Below, one piece after another: positions 34,220 to 43,224 of a stretch of 64,000 bases of DNA. Numbering within the stretch: position 1 is the stretch's first letter; each line of letters starts with the position of its first letter. Source of the stretch: an uncultured Collinsella sp. Lineage in GTDB: Bacteria; Actinomycetota; Coriobacteriia; Coriobacteriales; Coriobacteriaceae. Location of the stretch: the NCBI GenBank assembly GCA_958405565.1, contig CATYEN010000001.1, positions 1-64,000 on the forward strand. Direction: 5' to 3'. Position numbers and translations under genes: made by a program. The notes below the pieces were generated by a model. That model was not told where the DNA came from and did not search any database. It was given only the letters and a program-made list of their open reading frames with translations.

Positions 34220-34292
34220 ACTCATTGGGGACAGACTTAAATGACTACCCAATGAGCACCCGACTGGTCATTTAAGTCTGTCCCCAATGAGT
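34220..34292. repeat. Perfect 26-base inverted repeat between gltX and metK
   Basis: Arms at 34220-34245 (beginning ACTCATTGGGGACAGAC) and 34267-34292 are exact complements with a 21-base spacer. The spacer repeats the CCCAATGAG word once more. It lies between the divergent gltX and metK genes and shares the GGGACA word with other palindromes in the window. Confidence 0.87.
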
Positions 34293-34328
34293 AGGTGCGG
34301 AAAGGGTGTGAATGTTTGATTTACGCGC

Positions 34329-34379
34329 TATGATGTGCCCTTGCATAGAGAGCCCGGCGGAATGGTAACGGTCGCCGGG
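34329..34379 (+). promoter_or_regulatory. metK leader: possible -10 box and GC hairpin
   Basis: TATGAT (34329-34334) may be a -10 box; no good -35 is visible. A hairpin CCCGGCG (34353-34359)/CGCCGGG (34373-34379) and CGTTTTTG follow, ending just before the AAAGGA ribosome site. This could be a leader attenuator. I do not recognise a known SAM riboswitch class in it. Confidence 0.35.
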
Positions 34380-34401
34380 ACACGTTTTTGAAAGGACAAT
34401 C

Positions 34402-35682
<1,281 letters not shown>

Positions 35683-35723
35683 TTGGGAACCACCAAGGTC
35701 ACAACGCGCACACGCTTTCAAAA

Positions 35724-35757
35724 GAAGTACCGCCCCCAAGCGGTACTTCTTTTTTAT
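35724..35757 (+). terminator. Rho-independent terminator after metK
   Basis: GAAGTACCGC (35724-35733) pairs perfectly with GCGGTACTTC (35740-35749), followed by a run of seven Ts. Confidence 0.93.
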
Positions 35758-35850
35758 TAATCCGGTAGTGAAGATGTTTCGATATGAACCTACGCTGCGT
35801 CACTAGCTAATGAATTTTGCAGCACGGGCACTCCAACCATGTATCCTTAG

Positions 35851-35969
35851 TCCCGAGGGGCGGGGCATAAGGTCGATCGCGAGTTCCGCACGAGCCGGAG
35901 AGCACTTAATGTGCTCTCCGTGCGAGCAGGACTGTCCGAGCAGGCGACCTTATGCCCCGCCCCTCGGGA
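35851..35969. repeat. Perfect 25-base inverted repeat upstream of the serine dehydratase gene
   Basis: Arms at 35851-35875 (TCCCGAGGGGCGGGGCATAA then GGTCG) and 35945-35969 are exact complements. The 69-base spacer has its own stem, GGAGAGCACTTAATGTGCTC. It ends about 27 bases before the serine dehydratase start. The remainder of the 313-base gap after metK holds the metK terminator and no gene that I can see. Confidence 0.85.
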
Positions 35970-35995
35970 CGACGGGATAGATTAAAGGAGCAGCC

Positions 35996-37603
35996 ATGGC
36001 AGGCAAGCCGCAAACATTAGCTACGACCTCGGCATTTGAGATCTTGGGGCCCGTCATGGTCGGCCCCAGCTCATCGCACACCGCCGGCGCCCTGCGCTGC
36101 GCCCAAGTTGCCGCCAGCCTGCTGGAAGGCCGCATCACCAAAGTCACCTTTGGCCTGTGGAACTCCTTCGCCCACACCTACCGCGGCCACGGCACCGACC
36201 GTGCGCTCGTCGCAGGCATCCTGGGCCTCGACACCGATGACGAGAACATCAAGCAGGCCTTCGACCTCGCACGCGAGCAGGGCCTCGAATATCACTTTGA
36301 CATCAAGGGCGACGACGCCTCCATCCACCCCAATACCGTCGACATCGACATGGTCGATGCCACGGGCGCCACGGCGCAGGTCCGTGGCGAGAGCCTGGGC
36401 GGCGGCAAGATGCGCATCAGCCGCATTAACGGCGTCGGCGTCGATATCTCGGGCATGTATTCCACCCTGTTTGTGGCACACCAGGATGTTCCCGGCGTGC
36501 TCGCCGCGCTCACGAACCTGCTCGCCTACGCGCATGTGAACATCGCCTTCTGCCGTACCTACCGCACCGAGGTGGGCGGCCAGGCCTACTCCGTGTTTGA
36601 AACCGATGGCACCCCCGACGACACCGTCGTCCCCATGCTGCGCAAGCTCGACAATGTCGATTACGCCACCTTCATTGAGCTTCCCGGTTCGGCCTCATCG
36701 CTCTCCCCCGGCGTCTCGGCCAAGGAGATCTTCGACGACGGCGAGCAGCTGCTCGATGCGTGCGAGGAACTGGGGCTCAACATCGGCGCCGTCATGGCCG
36801 TACGCGAGGCACGTCTGACCGGCGAGGCACACGCCATCGCCGCCATGCGCCGCGTACTCGACGTCATGCGCGAAGAGACCACAGCCCCCATTTCCAATCC
36901 GCAGCGCTCGCTCGGCGGCCTCATCGGCGGCGAGGCAAAGCTCGTCGATGCCAGCAGCCGAAACGATCTAAGCACAAGCCTGATGGGCGCCGTCCAGACC
37001 GACGCCGTGGCCCGCGCCATGGCCGTGCTCGAGCGCTCAGCCACGATGGGTGTGATCGTCGCTGCCCCCACGGCAGGCTCCGCAGGCGTCGTACCTGGCT
37101 GCGTGCTGGCGCTCGCCGACCACCTCGAGCTCGACGACGAGCAGGTCATGGACGCCCTCTACTGCGCCGCCGCCATCGGCCTTAACCTCACCACGAGCGC
37201 CTGCGTTGCCGGCGCCGAGGGCGGCTGCCAGGCTGAGGTAGGAAGCGCGGCCGCCATGGCCGCCGCCGCGCTAGTGCAGATGCTCGGCGGCACACCCGAG
37301 CAGGCGCTCGACGCCAGTTCCATCGCGCTGAGTAATCTGCTGGGCCTCGTTTGTGACCCCGTCGGTGGCCTCGTGGAGGTGCCCTGCCAAAACCGCAACG
37401 CCATCGGCGTGGCAGCCGCCTTTAGCTCCGCACAACTCGCCCTCGCCGGCATTAAGAGCCTGGTGCCGTTTGACCAGATGGCACATGTCATGCTCTCGGT
37501 GGGCCACGCGTTGCCGGCCACGCTGCGCGAGACGGCAAAGGGCGGCATCGCGCAGGCTCCGGCCGCGCTTTCGGCCTGTGCAAAATGCGGTGTGTGCGGA
37601 TAA
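35996..37603 (+). CDS. sdaA: L-serine ammonia-lyase, iron-sulfur-dependent, single chain
   Basis: The 535-residue enzyme converts L-serine to pyruvate and ammonia. It joins the beta domain (GPVMVGPSSSHTAGALR), an ACT-like regulatory region (HQDVPGVLAALTNLLAYAHV, about residues 160-235) and the catalytic alpha domain from about residue 245. The alpha domain has APTAGSAGVVPG. Cysteines for the 4Fe-4S cluster are seen in SACVAGAEGGCQAE, LVCDPVGG and the C-terminal CAKCGVCG. Many actinobacteria and enterobacteria have this one-chain form, while Firmicutes split it. AAAGGAG lies before the ATG. The labile cluster fits an anaerobe. Confidence 0.93.
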   Translation: MAGKPQTLATTSAFEILGPVMVGPSSSHTAGALRCAQVAASLLEGRITKVTFGLWNSFAHTYRGHGTDRALVAGILGLDTDDENIKQAFDLAREQGLEYHFDIKGDDASIHPNTVDIDMVDATGATAQVRGESLGGGKMRISRINGVGVDISGMYSTLFVAHQDVPGVLAALTNLLAYAHVNIAFCRTYRTEVGGQAYSVFETDGTPDDTVVPMLRKLDNVDYATFIELPGSASSLSPGVSAKEIFDDGEQLLDACEELGLNIGAVMAVREARLTGEAHAIAAMRRVLDVMREETTAPISNPQRSLGGLIGGEAKLVDASSRNDLSTSLMGAVQTDAVARAMAVLERSATMGVIVAAPTAGSAGVVPGCVLALADHLELDDEQVMDALYCAAAIGLNLTTSACVAGAEGGCQAEVGSAAAMAAAALVQMLGGTPEQALDASSIALSNLLGLVCDPVGGLVEVPCQNRNAIGVAAAFSSAQLALAGIKSLVPFDQMAHVMLSVGHALPATLRETAKGGIAQAPAALSACAKCGVCG

Positions 37604-37618
37604 CGACAAAGGACGACT

Positions 37619-37648
37619 CAGAGGTGGGACAAATGTCCCACCTCTTTT
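37619..37648 (+). terminator. Rho-independent terminator after sdaA
   Basis: GAGGTGGGACA (37621-37631) pairs with TGTCCCACCTC (37634-37644), and TTTT follows. The stem carries the GGGACA word seen in nearby palindromic repeats. Confidence 0.88.
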
Positions 37649-37676
37649 GAATGCCACCGTTTCCATACCACAAACA

Positions 37677-37706
37677 ACTGGGTAATCGCTATAATGCAAG
37701 CCCAGT
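37677..37706 (+). promoter_or_regulatory. Promoter -10 box within a small dyad, before the L,D-transpeptidase
   Basis: A perfect TATAAT lies at 37690-37695; the -35 region (ACCACA at 37667) is weak. ACTGGG (37677) and CCCAGT (37701-37706) form a dyad around the -10 box that could be an operator. Confidence 0.5.
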
Positions 37707-37752
37707 AAAAACACGATGAGCCACAAGGCGAAATTCGAAGGATATGCATACG

Positions 37753-39468
37753 ATGTCGCAAAACGATCGAACTCAACTGATTCCCGATCCGCAGCAGCCG
37801 AGCAGGCACACCGGCGGCGTTCAGTCGCCGCGTCCTATCGCGCCGAGCCACGGTCAGCAGCGTGGTGCGACAAACACTTCGCAACGCCCGAACCAGCAAC
37901 GTCAGCAGCGCAAGGCAAACGGCAATGCGCCCAAGCAGCCCCCCACGCACGCTCGAGGCGATCGCGGCCCCGCACGCAAACCCGCCGAGAACAATAAGTC
38001 GGGCAAAAAGACGACGCTCTTTGTTGTCCTGGGTCTTATCGTCATTGTCTATATCGTAGGCGTCGTAGCGTTTTCGCAGGTAGCCTACCCCAACACCACC
38101 ATCGCCGGCGTCGACGTCTCGTTCTCCAACGCTTCGTCTGCCGCCGCCAAGGTCAACTCGGCATGGAAGCACTATAAGCTCACCGTGACGGGCGATGACT
38201 TTAGCTGGACCTATCAGCCCGAGTCCGATGAGCCCATCGTAGACGGCGAAGCTGCCGCAAAAGAGATCATCGACCACAACGAAGCCTTTGTATGGCCAGT
38301 CCGCCTTGTAGAATCCTTAAGCGGCAAGACCAAAACAACCGCTAGCTCCAACGAAGTCGATCTTGATCAAGACGTCGACCTGTCCATGCTCTCCGACACC
38401 TTTGACCAAAAGCAGTTTGAGAAGGATCTGGGCGCCGCCATCGATGAGTTTAACGAGGGCCGTTCGGGCGCGTTCGAGGCCAATAGCTCCTATGACGAGA
38501 AGGCCGGCAAGTTTACCGTCGAGAAGGCGCGCTCCAACGAAAAACTCAACCGCGAGCATGTCATTAAATATGCCGAGCTCGAGCTTGCCTCGCTGGCCGA
38601 GACCGTAGATCTTTCCAAGCTCGGCAACGATGCCTATGAGCCGCTCAATGGAACGCTGACCGATGATCAGATTCAGGCTGCATGCGATGCCGCCAACAAC
38701 TTCCTGGGCGTCAACGTGACCCTCAAGCTCAACGGCGAGGATGCCGGCAAGGTTGATGGCAGCTCCGTGTTGCAGTGGATCAGCTTTGCCGATCCCGCAA
38801 ACCCCACGCTCGATACGTCGCAGATCAGCAGCTGGGCAGCCGAGCTCGCCAACGGCTTCAATACCGTGGGCTCCACTCGCTGGTGGACGCGCGCCGATGG
38901 CAAGCAGTGCGCCGTCGAAGGCGGCTACTTTGGTTGGTCCATCGACAGCAGCTCGCTCGCAAAGCAGGTCGAGGATGCCATTAACAACAAGCAGACCGGC
39001 GAAATCGAGATCAAATACTCCCAGAAAGCCGACACCTTTACCGCAAAGGGAGAGCCCGACTGGAAGGCATACGTCGATGTCGATCTGTCCGAGCAGCACG
39101 CGCGCTACTACGACGAGAGCGGCAATATCGTGTGGGAGGCCAACTTTATCTCGGGAAAGCCGGGCGAGGACGCCACGCCCGAGGGCGTCTGGCAGATCAA
39201 CAGCAACGACGGCGCCAGCAAACTCATCGGTGCCAAGGACCCCGAGACCGGCAAGCCCAAATACGAGAGCCCGGTAAGCTATTGGATGCCGTTTGAGGGA
39301 AACATGGTCGGCTTCCACGATGCAACGTGGCAAAACGACAAGAGCTTTGACGACCCCAACTCCTACAAGTGGTGCGGCAGTCACGGTTGCATCAACCTGC
39401 GCCTGGCCGACGCCAAGGCACTTCACGACTGCATCAAAGTCGGCCTGTGCGTGGTCGTGCACTCGTAG
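37753..39468 (+). CDS. Membrane-anchored L,D-transpeptidase (YkuD domain)
   Basis: This 571-residue cell-wall enzyme has a basic, Gln/Pro-rich cytoplasmic N-terminus (1-86) and one membrane segment at about 87-110. The long extracellular part contains a peptidoglycan-binding-type repeat region (starting TIAGVDVSFSNASSAAAKV). The YkuD catalytic domain is C-terminal. The active-site signature is GSHGCINLRLADA, with His and nucleophilic Cys intact. It should form 3-3 peptidoglycan cross-links or attach proteins to the wall. ATG 37753 has AAGGA nine bases upstream; the ATG at 37744 is too close to it. Confidence 0.9.
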   Translation: MSQNDRTQLIPDPQQPSRHTGGVQSPRPIAPSHGQQRGATNTSQRPNQQRQQRKANGNAPKQPPTHARGDRGPARKPAENNKSGKKTTLFVVLGLIVIVYIVGVVAFSQVAYPNTTIAGVDVSFSNASSAAAKVNSAWKHYKLTVTGDDFSWTYQPESDEPIVDGEAAAKEIIDHNEAFVWPVRLVESLSGKTKTTASSNEVDLDQDVDLSMLSDTFDQKQFEKDLGAAIDEFNEGRSGAFEANSSYDEKAGKFTVEKARSNEKLNREHVIKYAELELASLAETVDLSKLGNDAYEPLNGTLTDDQIQAACDAANNFLGVNVTLKLNGEDAGKVDGSSVLQWISFADPANPTLDTSQISSWAAELANGFNTVGSTRWWTRADGKQCAVEGGYFGWSIDSSSLAKQVEDAINNKQTGEIEIKYSQKADTFTAKGEPDWKAYVDVDLSEQHARYYDESGNIVWEANFISGKPGEDATPEGVWQINSNDGASKLIGAKDPETGKPKYESPVSYWMPFEGNMVGFHDATWQNDKSFDDPNSYKWCGSHGCINLRLADAKALHDCIKVGLCVVVHS

Positions 39469-39536
39469 TGCAACGCGCACATTCATACAACGTGGAACCG
39501 CTACGACCAATCTAACAGTTCCGAAAGAAACCGTCC

Positions 39537-39566
39537 TATGCGCCCGCCCCAGTCGGTGGGCGCATA
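39537..39566 (+). other. GC hairpin upstream of the efflux adaptor gene
   Basis: TATGCGCCC pairs with GGGCGCATA across a short loop (39537-39566). It is followed by TATACTTATCG rather than a T-run, so it may be a weak terminator or leader element. Confidence 0.45.
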
Positions 39567-39600
39567 TACTTATCGAGGTTCTTTCTATAAAGGAGACGCT

Positions 39601-41025
39601 ATGTCGAATGTCCCCACGATCACCCCGGACCCGGATGATACCGAGTACACGCCCGAAGGTGCCACCGAAACGATTCCTCTGATTACAAACGTACATGCCG
39701 ACAAGCAGAGCGGACGCACGAACGATACGGCCGAGATTTCCGATGAAGAGGCCTATGCCAAGCTCAAGGCAAAGCGTGCCGAACGTCGACGCAAAAAGCT
39801 GATTCGACGCGGTATTGCCGCCGGTGTCGTGGGTGCCATCGCGCTCATTGCCATTGTCGCAACCGTGGTTATCAATGCGCGGCCACAGGGAGCTAGCGGG
39901 CCTGTGACCGACATGGTGACCGAGGGCACGTTTACCACGACGGTCGAGGCGAAAGGCCAGCTCAAACCCATTTCGTCCTCAGTGGTCTCCCCTTCTGTCG
40001 ACGGCACGGTCGATTCAATCAACGTTCAGCCGGGCCAATCCGTCAACGAGGGCGACGTACTTATGACCATTAAAAACGACGAGCTCGATCGCAACGTTGC
40101 CGAGGCGCAGCGTGCAGTTGCAGCTGCTCAGGAAGACCTCGCCAACGCGCAGAAAGCCGCAGCTGCCGCGCAGGCCACCCCAACGACGGACGTCGATGGA
40201 GCTTCCGCAGCAGCTGGCATCTCCGCCGCATCAGCGGACACGAACGCCGTATCGGCCGCGCAGCGCAGTCTCGCATCAGCCCAGGCAAACCTCGACCAGG
40301 CGAACGCCAAGGCCGCCGGGCGCACGGTTACGGCACCGAGCTCGGGCAGCATCGTGGAGCTTAACGCCAAGGTGGGCGCCACGGTAACAGGCGGCATGAT
40401 CATGGGCGAAAGCGATACGAGCGGCGGCAAGCAGTGCATGCAGATCGCCGACCTGTCCAAGATGAAGGTGACTGTGCAGGTGGGCGAAAAGGACATCGCC
40501 AAGATCGCCGTTGGGCAGAGCGCCAACGTGACCTATCCCGCGTTTCCCGATATTGTGAGCCAGGGAACGGTCACCGCCATCGCCTCGGTGGCAAACTCCG
40601 ACTCCAACTACGGCGGCGGCAGCGTGACCTTTAACGTCGACATCCTCATCGAGGCGCCCGACGCGCGCCTCAAGCCGGGCATGACGGCCGAGGTCTCGGT
40701 GGTGACCGAGCAGATCGACGACGTGGTGATGGTGCCGACGATGGCGCTCATGACCGAAGACGGCGAACACTATTACGTCAACGTGGCAACCGATGACGAT
40801 GGCAAGCAAACCCTTCGCGTGAAGGTGAACGTCGTGACGCAGAATGACAACGAGGCCGTAGTCGGCAAAACGCAGGTCAAGCGAGACGACCAGGGCAACG
40901 AGATCAACCCGGGCGTGCCTACAACTAAGCTACGCGACGGCGACACCCTCGTCATGGACACCGGCGCGGGCATGACGGCCGACGGCGGCGACTCCGGCAG
41001 CATGTCTGCCGACGAGGGCATGTAA
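39601..41025 (+). CDS. MacA-like periplasmic adaptor (HlyD family) of an ABC exporter
   Basis: The 474-residue membrane fusion protein has a cytoplasmic leader, one membrane segment at about 71-92 and the adaptor fold. A lipoyl-like half (GTVDSINVQPGQSVNEGDVL) is followed by an Ala/Gln-rich coiled coil (about 180-260) and the second lipoyl half with barrel domains. The acidic C-terminal tail is Gly/Ser/Asp-rich. In Gram-positives such adaptors work with MacB-like permeases to export peptides, drugs or lipids. AAAGGAGA precedes ATG 39601. It overlaps the ATPase gene by one base. Confidence 0.87.
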   Translation: MSNVPTITPDPDDTEYTPEGATETIPLITNVHADKQSGRTNDTAEISDEEAYAKLKAKRAERRRKKLIRRGIAAGVVGAIALIAIVATVVINARPQGASGPVTDMVTEGTFTTTVEAKGQLKPISSSVVSPSVDGTVDSINVQPGQSVNEGDVLMTIKNDELDRNVAEAQRAVAAAQEDLANAQKAAAAAQATPTTDVDGASAAAGISAASADTNAVSAAQRSLASAQANLDQANAKAAGRTVTAPSSGSIVELNAKVGATVTGGMIMGESDTSGGKQCMQIADLSKMKVTVQVGEKDIAKIAVGQSANVTYPAFPDIVSQGTVTAIASVANSDSNYGGGSVTFNVDILIEAPDARLKPGMTAEVSVVTEQIDDVVMVPTMALMTEDGEHYYVNVATDDDGKQTLRVKVNVVTQNDNEAVVGKTQVKRDDQGNEINPGVPTTKLRDGDTLVMDTGAGMTADGGDSGSMSADEGM

Positions 41026-41798
41026 TGCGCCCCGTTATCGACATCCGCAACGTGCACCGCATTTTTGAGAGCGAAGCCGGCTGCGCCCATATCCTGCACA
41101 ACGTGAGCCTGGCGGTAGATCCAGGCGAGTTCGTCGCTATCACTGGCCCCTCGGGCTCGGGAAAATCAACGCTCATGAACATCCTGGGCTGTCTGGACAA
41201 ACCGACGGCGGGCGACTACTACCTGCAAGGACTCAACGTAGCCGAGCTCGATGATGACGAGCTCACCGAAGTCCGCGCCCTGAGCATCGGGTTTGTGTTC
41301 CAGAGCTTTAACCTGCTGCCGCGCCTTTCGGTCATCGAAAACGTGATGCTGCCGCTGTCGTATACCAACGTGCCCCGCAGCCAGCGCGAGATGCGCGCCG
41401 TGCACGCGTTACAAGCCGTCACGCTGCCGGTCGACCACTGGGATCACCGTATCTCCGAGCTTTCGGGCGGACAGATGCAGAGGGTTGCCATCGCGCGCGC
41501 CCTCGTCAACGATCCGCCCATCATTCTGGCAGACGAACCGACGGGAAATCTGGACTCTGCCACCGGAGCGCTCGTGATGGAAACCTTCCACAGGCTACAG
41601 GAGCGCGGCAAGACCATCGTGCTCATCACACACGACCCCGGCATCGCTGCCGAGGCCGACCGTGCCGTGACCATCCGCGACGGTCGCATTCACGACGGCG
41701 CGTATATTCCACATGCACCTCGGACCCTGCGCCGCGCCGTAGATTGCCTGCCCATGATTTCCGCCTCCGCCAACCCGCCGAAAGGAGTGGTGGCATGA
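41025..41798 (+). CDS. MacB/LolD-type ABC transporter ATP-binding protein
   Basis: This 257-residue ATPase powers the exporter. It has GPSGSGKST (Walker A), the Q-loop [14 protein letters not shown], the signature [27 protein letters not shown] (Walker B) and the switch histidine in ITHD. The sequence is closest to the MacB/FtsE/LolD group. Start and stop overlap the neighbouring adaptor (TAATG) and permease (ATGA) genes, so the three are translationally coupled. A proline- and basic-rich C-terminus of about 35 residues is an addition. Confidence 0.93.
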   Translation: MRPVIDIRNVHRIFESEAGCAHILHNVSLAVDPGEFVAITGPSGSGKSTLMNILGCLDKPTAGDYYLQGLNVAELDDDELTEVRALSIGFVFQSFNLLPRLSVIENVMLPLSYTNVPRSQREMRAVHALQAVTLPVDHWDHRISELSGGQMQRVAIARALVNDPPIILADEPTGNLDSATGALVMETFHRLQERGKTIVLITHDPGIAAEADRAVTIRDGRIHDGAYIPHAPRTLRRAVDCLPMISASANPPKGVVA

Positions 41799-43009
41799 GC
41801 ACCCGCGATCTCATCCAAGAAGCCCTTCACTCGCTCGAGGCCAACAAGGGGCGCAGCCTGCTCACCATCCTGGGCATTGTCATCGGCATCGCATCGGTTA
41901 TCGCCATGACCTCGCTCATCGGAGGCATTCAAAACAGCCTGGTCAACAGCCTGGGCCTCAACGCAGCCCGCATGGTGCAGATCTATTCGTCCCAAGAGCT
42001 CACCGATTCTGACGTCCAGAAGCTTCAAAAACTGGTGCCGCAGATAGAGCAGATCGGCATTGTCGACAGCGCGTATACCGAGTACAAGACCGGCGAAAAA
42101 AGCTATACCGTCATGGCACAGGGTGTCGATAGCAACATGCTCGACGCCGTAGGCGCCAGCAAGCTTGTCGCGGGGCGCACCTATACCGACGCCGAGTCTC
42201 AATCAGGCGCGCGCGTGGCGCTCATCAGCCGCGGCGGCGCCGACCAGCTGTACGGCAACGAACAGGACGCGCTGGGCAAGACCATCAAGGTGTCCAACGG
42301 CGAGGTTCAGATTGTAGGCGTGATTGATGGCGGCAGCGACTCCATGGGCTCGTTCTCGCTGTATATGCCACGCGAAACCATATCCGGGCTGTTTGGCGAC
42401 GAGAATCCTTCATTCCCCAGCGTGACGGCACTTGCCGCCGAGGGTACGGACATGGATGAGCTCTGCAAGAACATCGAGTCCAGGGTGCGAGCGATAAAGG
42501 GCATCGCGGAGGATGATGAGCACGACAGTGTATCGGCGACCTCAATGAAAAGCGCCATCGACGCACTCAACTCCTTTATGGGCGCGTTCTCGCTCATCAT
42601 GGGTGCTGTCGCCAGCATCTCGCTACTTGTCGGCGGTATCGGCATTATGAATATGATGCTCACCAACGTGACTGAGCGCATCCGCGAGATCGGTATTCGC
42701 CGTGCCCTGGGCGCCAGTCGTCGCGATATCACCGCGCAGTTTTTGGCCGAGTCATCGGCGCTGTGCGTCACCGGTGGCCTGCTGGGGATCCTGATTGGCT
42801 ATCTGTTGGCCTGGGGCCTCGCGATGTTTGCCGCAGGATCAGGGGTTCTCAGCGAGCTCGGTGCCAGCGGGCAAATCACACCGAGCTTTTCAATCGCCAC
42901 GGTGCTGCTGGCCTTCGGCGTCTCCGTCGGCATCGGCGTGATATTTGGCTTCTACCCCGCCCGCCGCGCCGCAAAGCTCAATCCAGTCGAGTGTCTACGC
43001 TACCAGTAA
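41795..43009 (+). CDS. MacB-like ABC transporter permease
   Basis: The 404-residue permease has the MacB/FtsX topology: one N-terminal membrane helix (SLLTILGIVIGIASVIAM), a large extracellular domain of about 220 residues, and three C-terminal helices with VGGIGIMNMMLTNVTERIRE and GIRRALGASRRDI. It would work with the adaptor and ATPase upstream as a mechanotransmitting exporter. The substrate is unknown; antimicrobial peptides or macrolides are typical for the family. ATG 41795 has AAAGGAG upstream. Confidence 0.9.
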   Translation: MSTRDLIQEALHSLEANKGRSLLTILGIVIGIASVIAMTSLIGGIQNSLVNSLGLNAARMVQIYSSQELTDSDVQKLQKLVPQIEQIGIVDSAYTEYKTGEKSYTVMAQGVDSNMLDAVGASKLVAGRTYTDAESQSGARVALISRGGADQLYGNEQDALGKTIKVSNGEVQIVGVIDGGSDSMGSFSLYMPRETISGLFGDENPSFPSVTALAAEGTDMDELCKNIESRVRAIKGIAEDDEHDSVSATSMKSAIDALNSFMGAFSLIMGAVASISLLVGGIGIMNMMLTNVTERIREIGIRRALGASRRDITAQFLAESSALCVTGGLLGILIGYLLAWGLAMFAAGSGVLSELGASGQITPSFSIATVLLAFGVSVGIGVIFGFYPARRAAKLNPVECLRYQ

Positions 43010-43021
43010 GCCACCACCAAC

Positions 43022-43090
43022 AAGTTGCGGTGAAATAGGGACCGTTTAGGCTGTTAATAGGCTATATCTGACCCTATTTCACCGCAACTT
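43022..43090. repeat. Palindromic element, copy 2 of the TTGCGGTGAAATA family
   Basis: Perfect 19-base arms, AAGTTGCGGTGAAATAGGG (43022-43040) and its complement (43072-43090), enclose 31 bases containing ACCGTTT. It starts 12 bases after the permease stop codon. This is the longest perfect copy of the family in the window. Confidence 0.9.
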
Positions 43091-43224
43091 AGAGAGCGTC
43101 TGGTATAACGCTTTACCCCAAATCAAATTGATTCGTTGAATAGACACATTACAGATTCTTTAGGAGCATTTAATTCCACATATGGGTATTATCTCATGTG
43201 AAGTACACGTGAAAGGATATGCCT

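Noticed and set aside
34246..34401. A known SAM riboswitch upstream of metK
   Set aside because: The leader is too short for SAM-I and I cannot match the conserved words of other classes; only a simple hairpin is supported.
35851..35969. Inverted repeats as ends of a complete insertion sequence
   Set aside because: The space between the arms is under 70 bases and holds no transposase; they can only be palindromic elements or very small non-autonomous elements.
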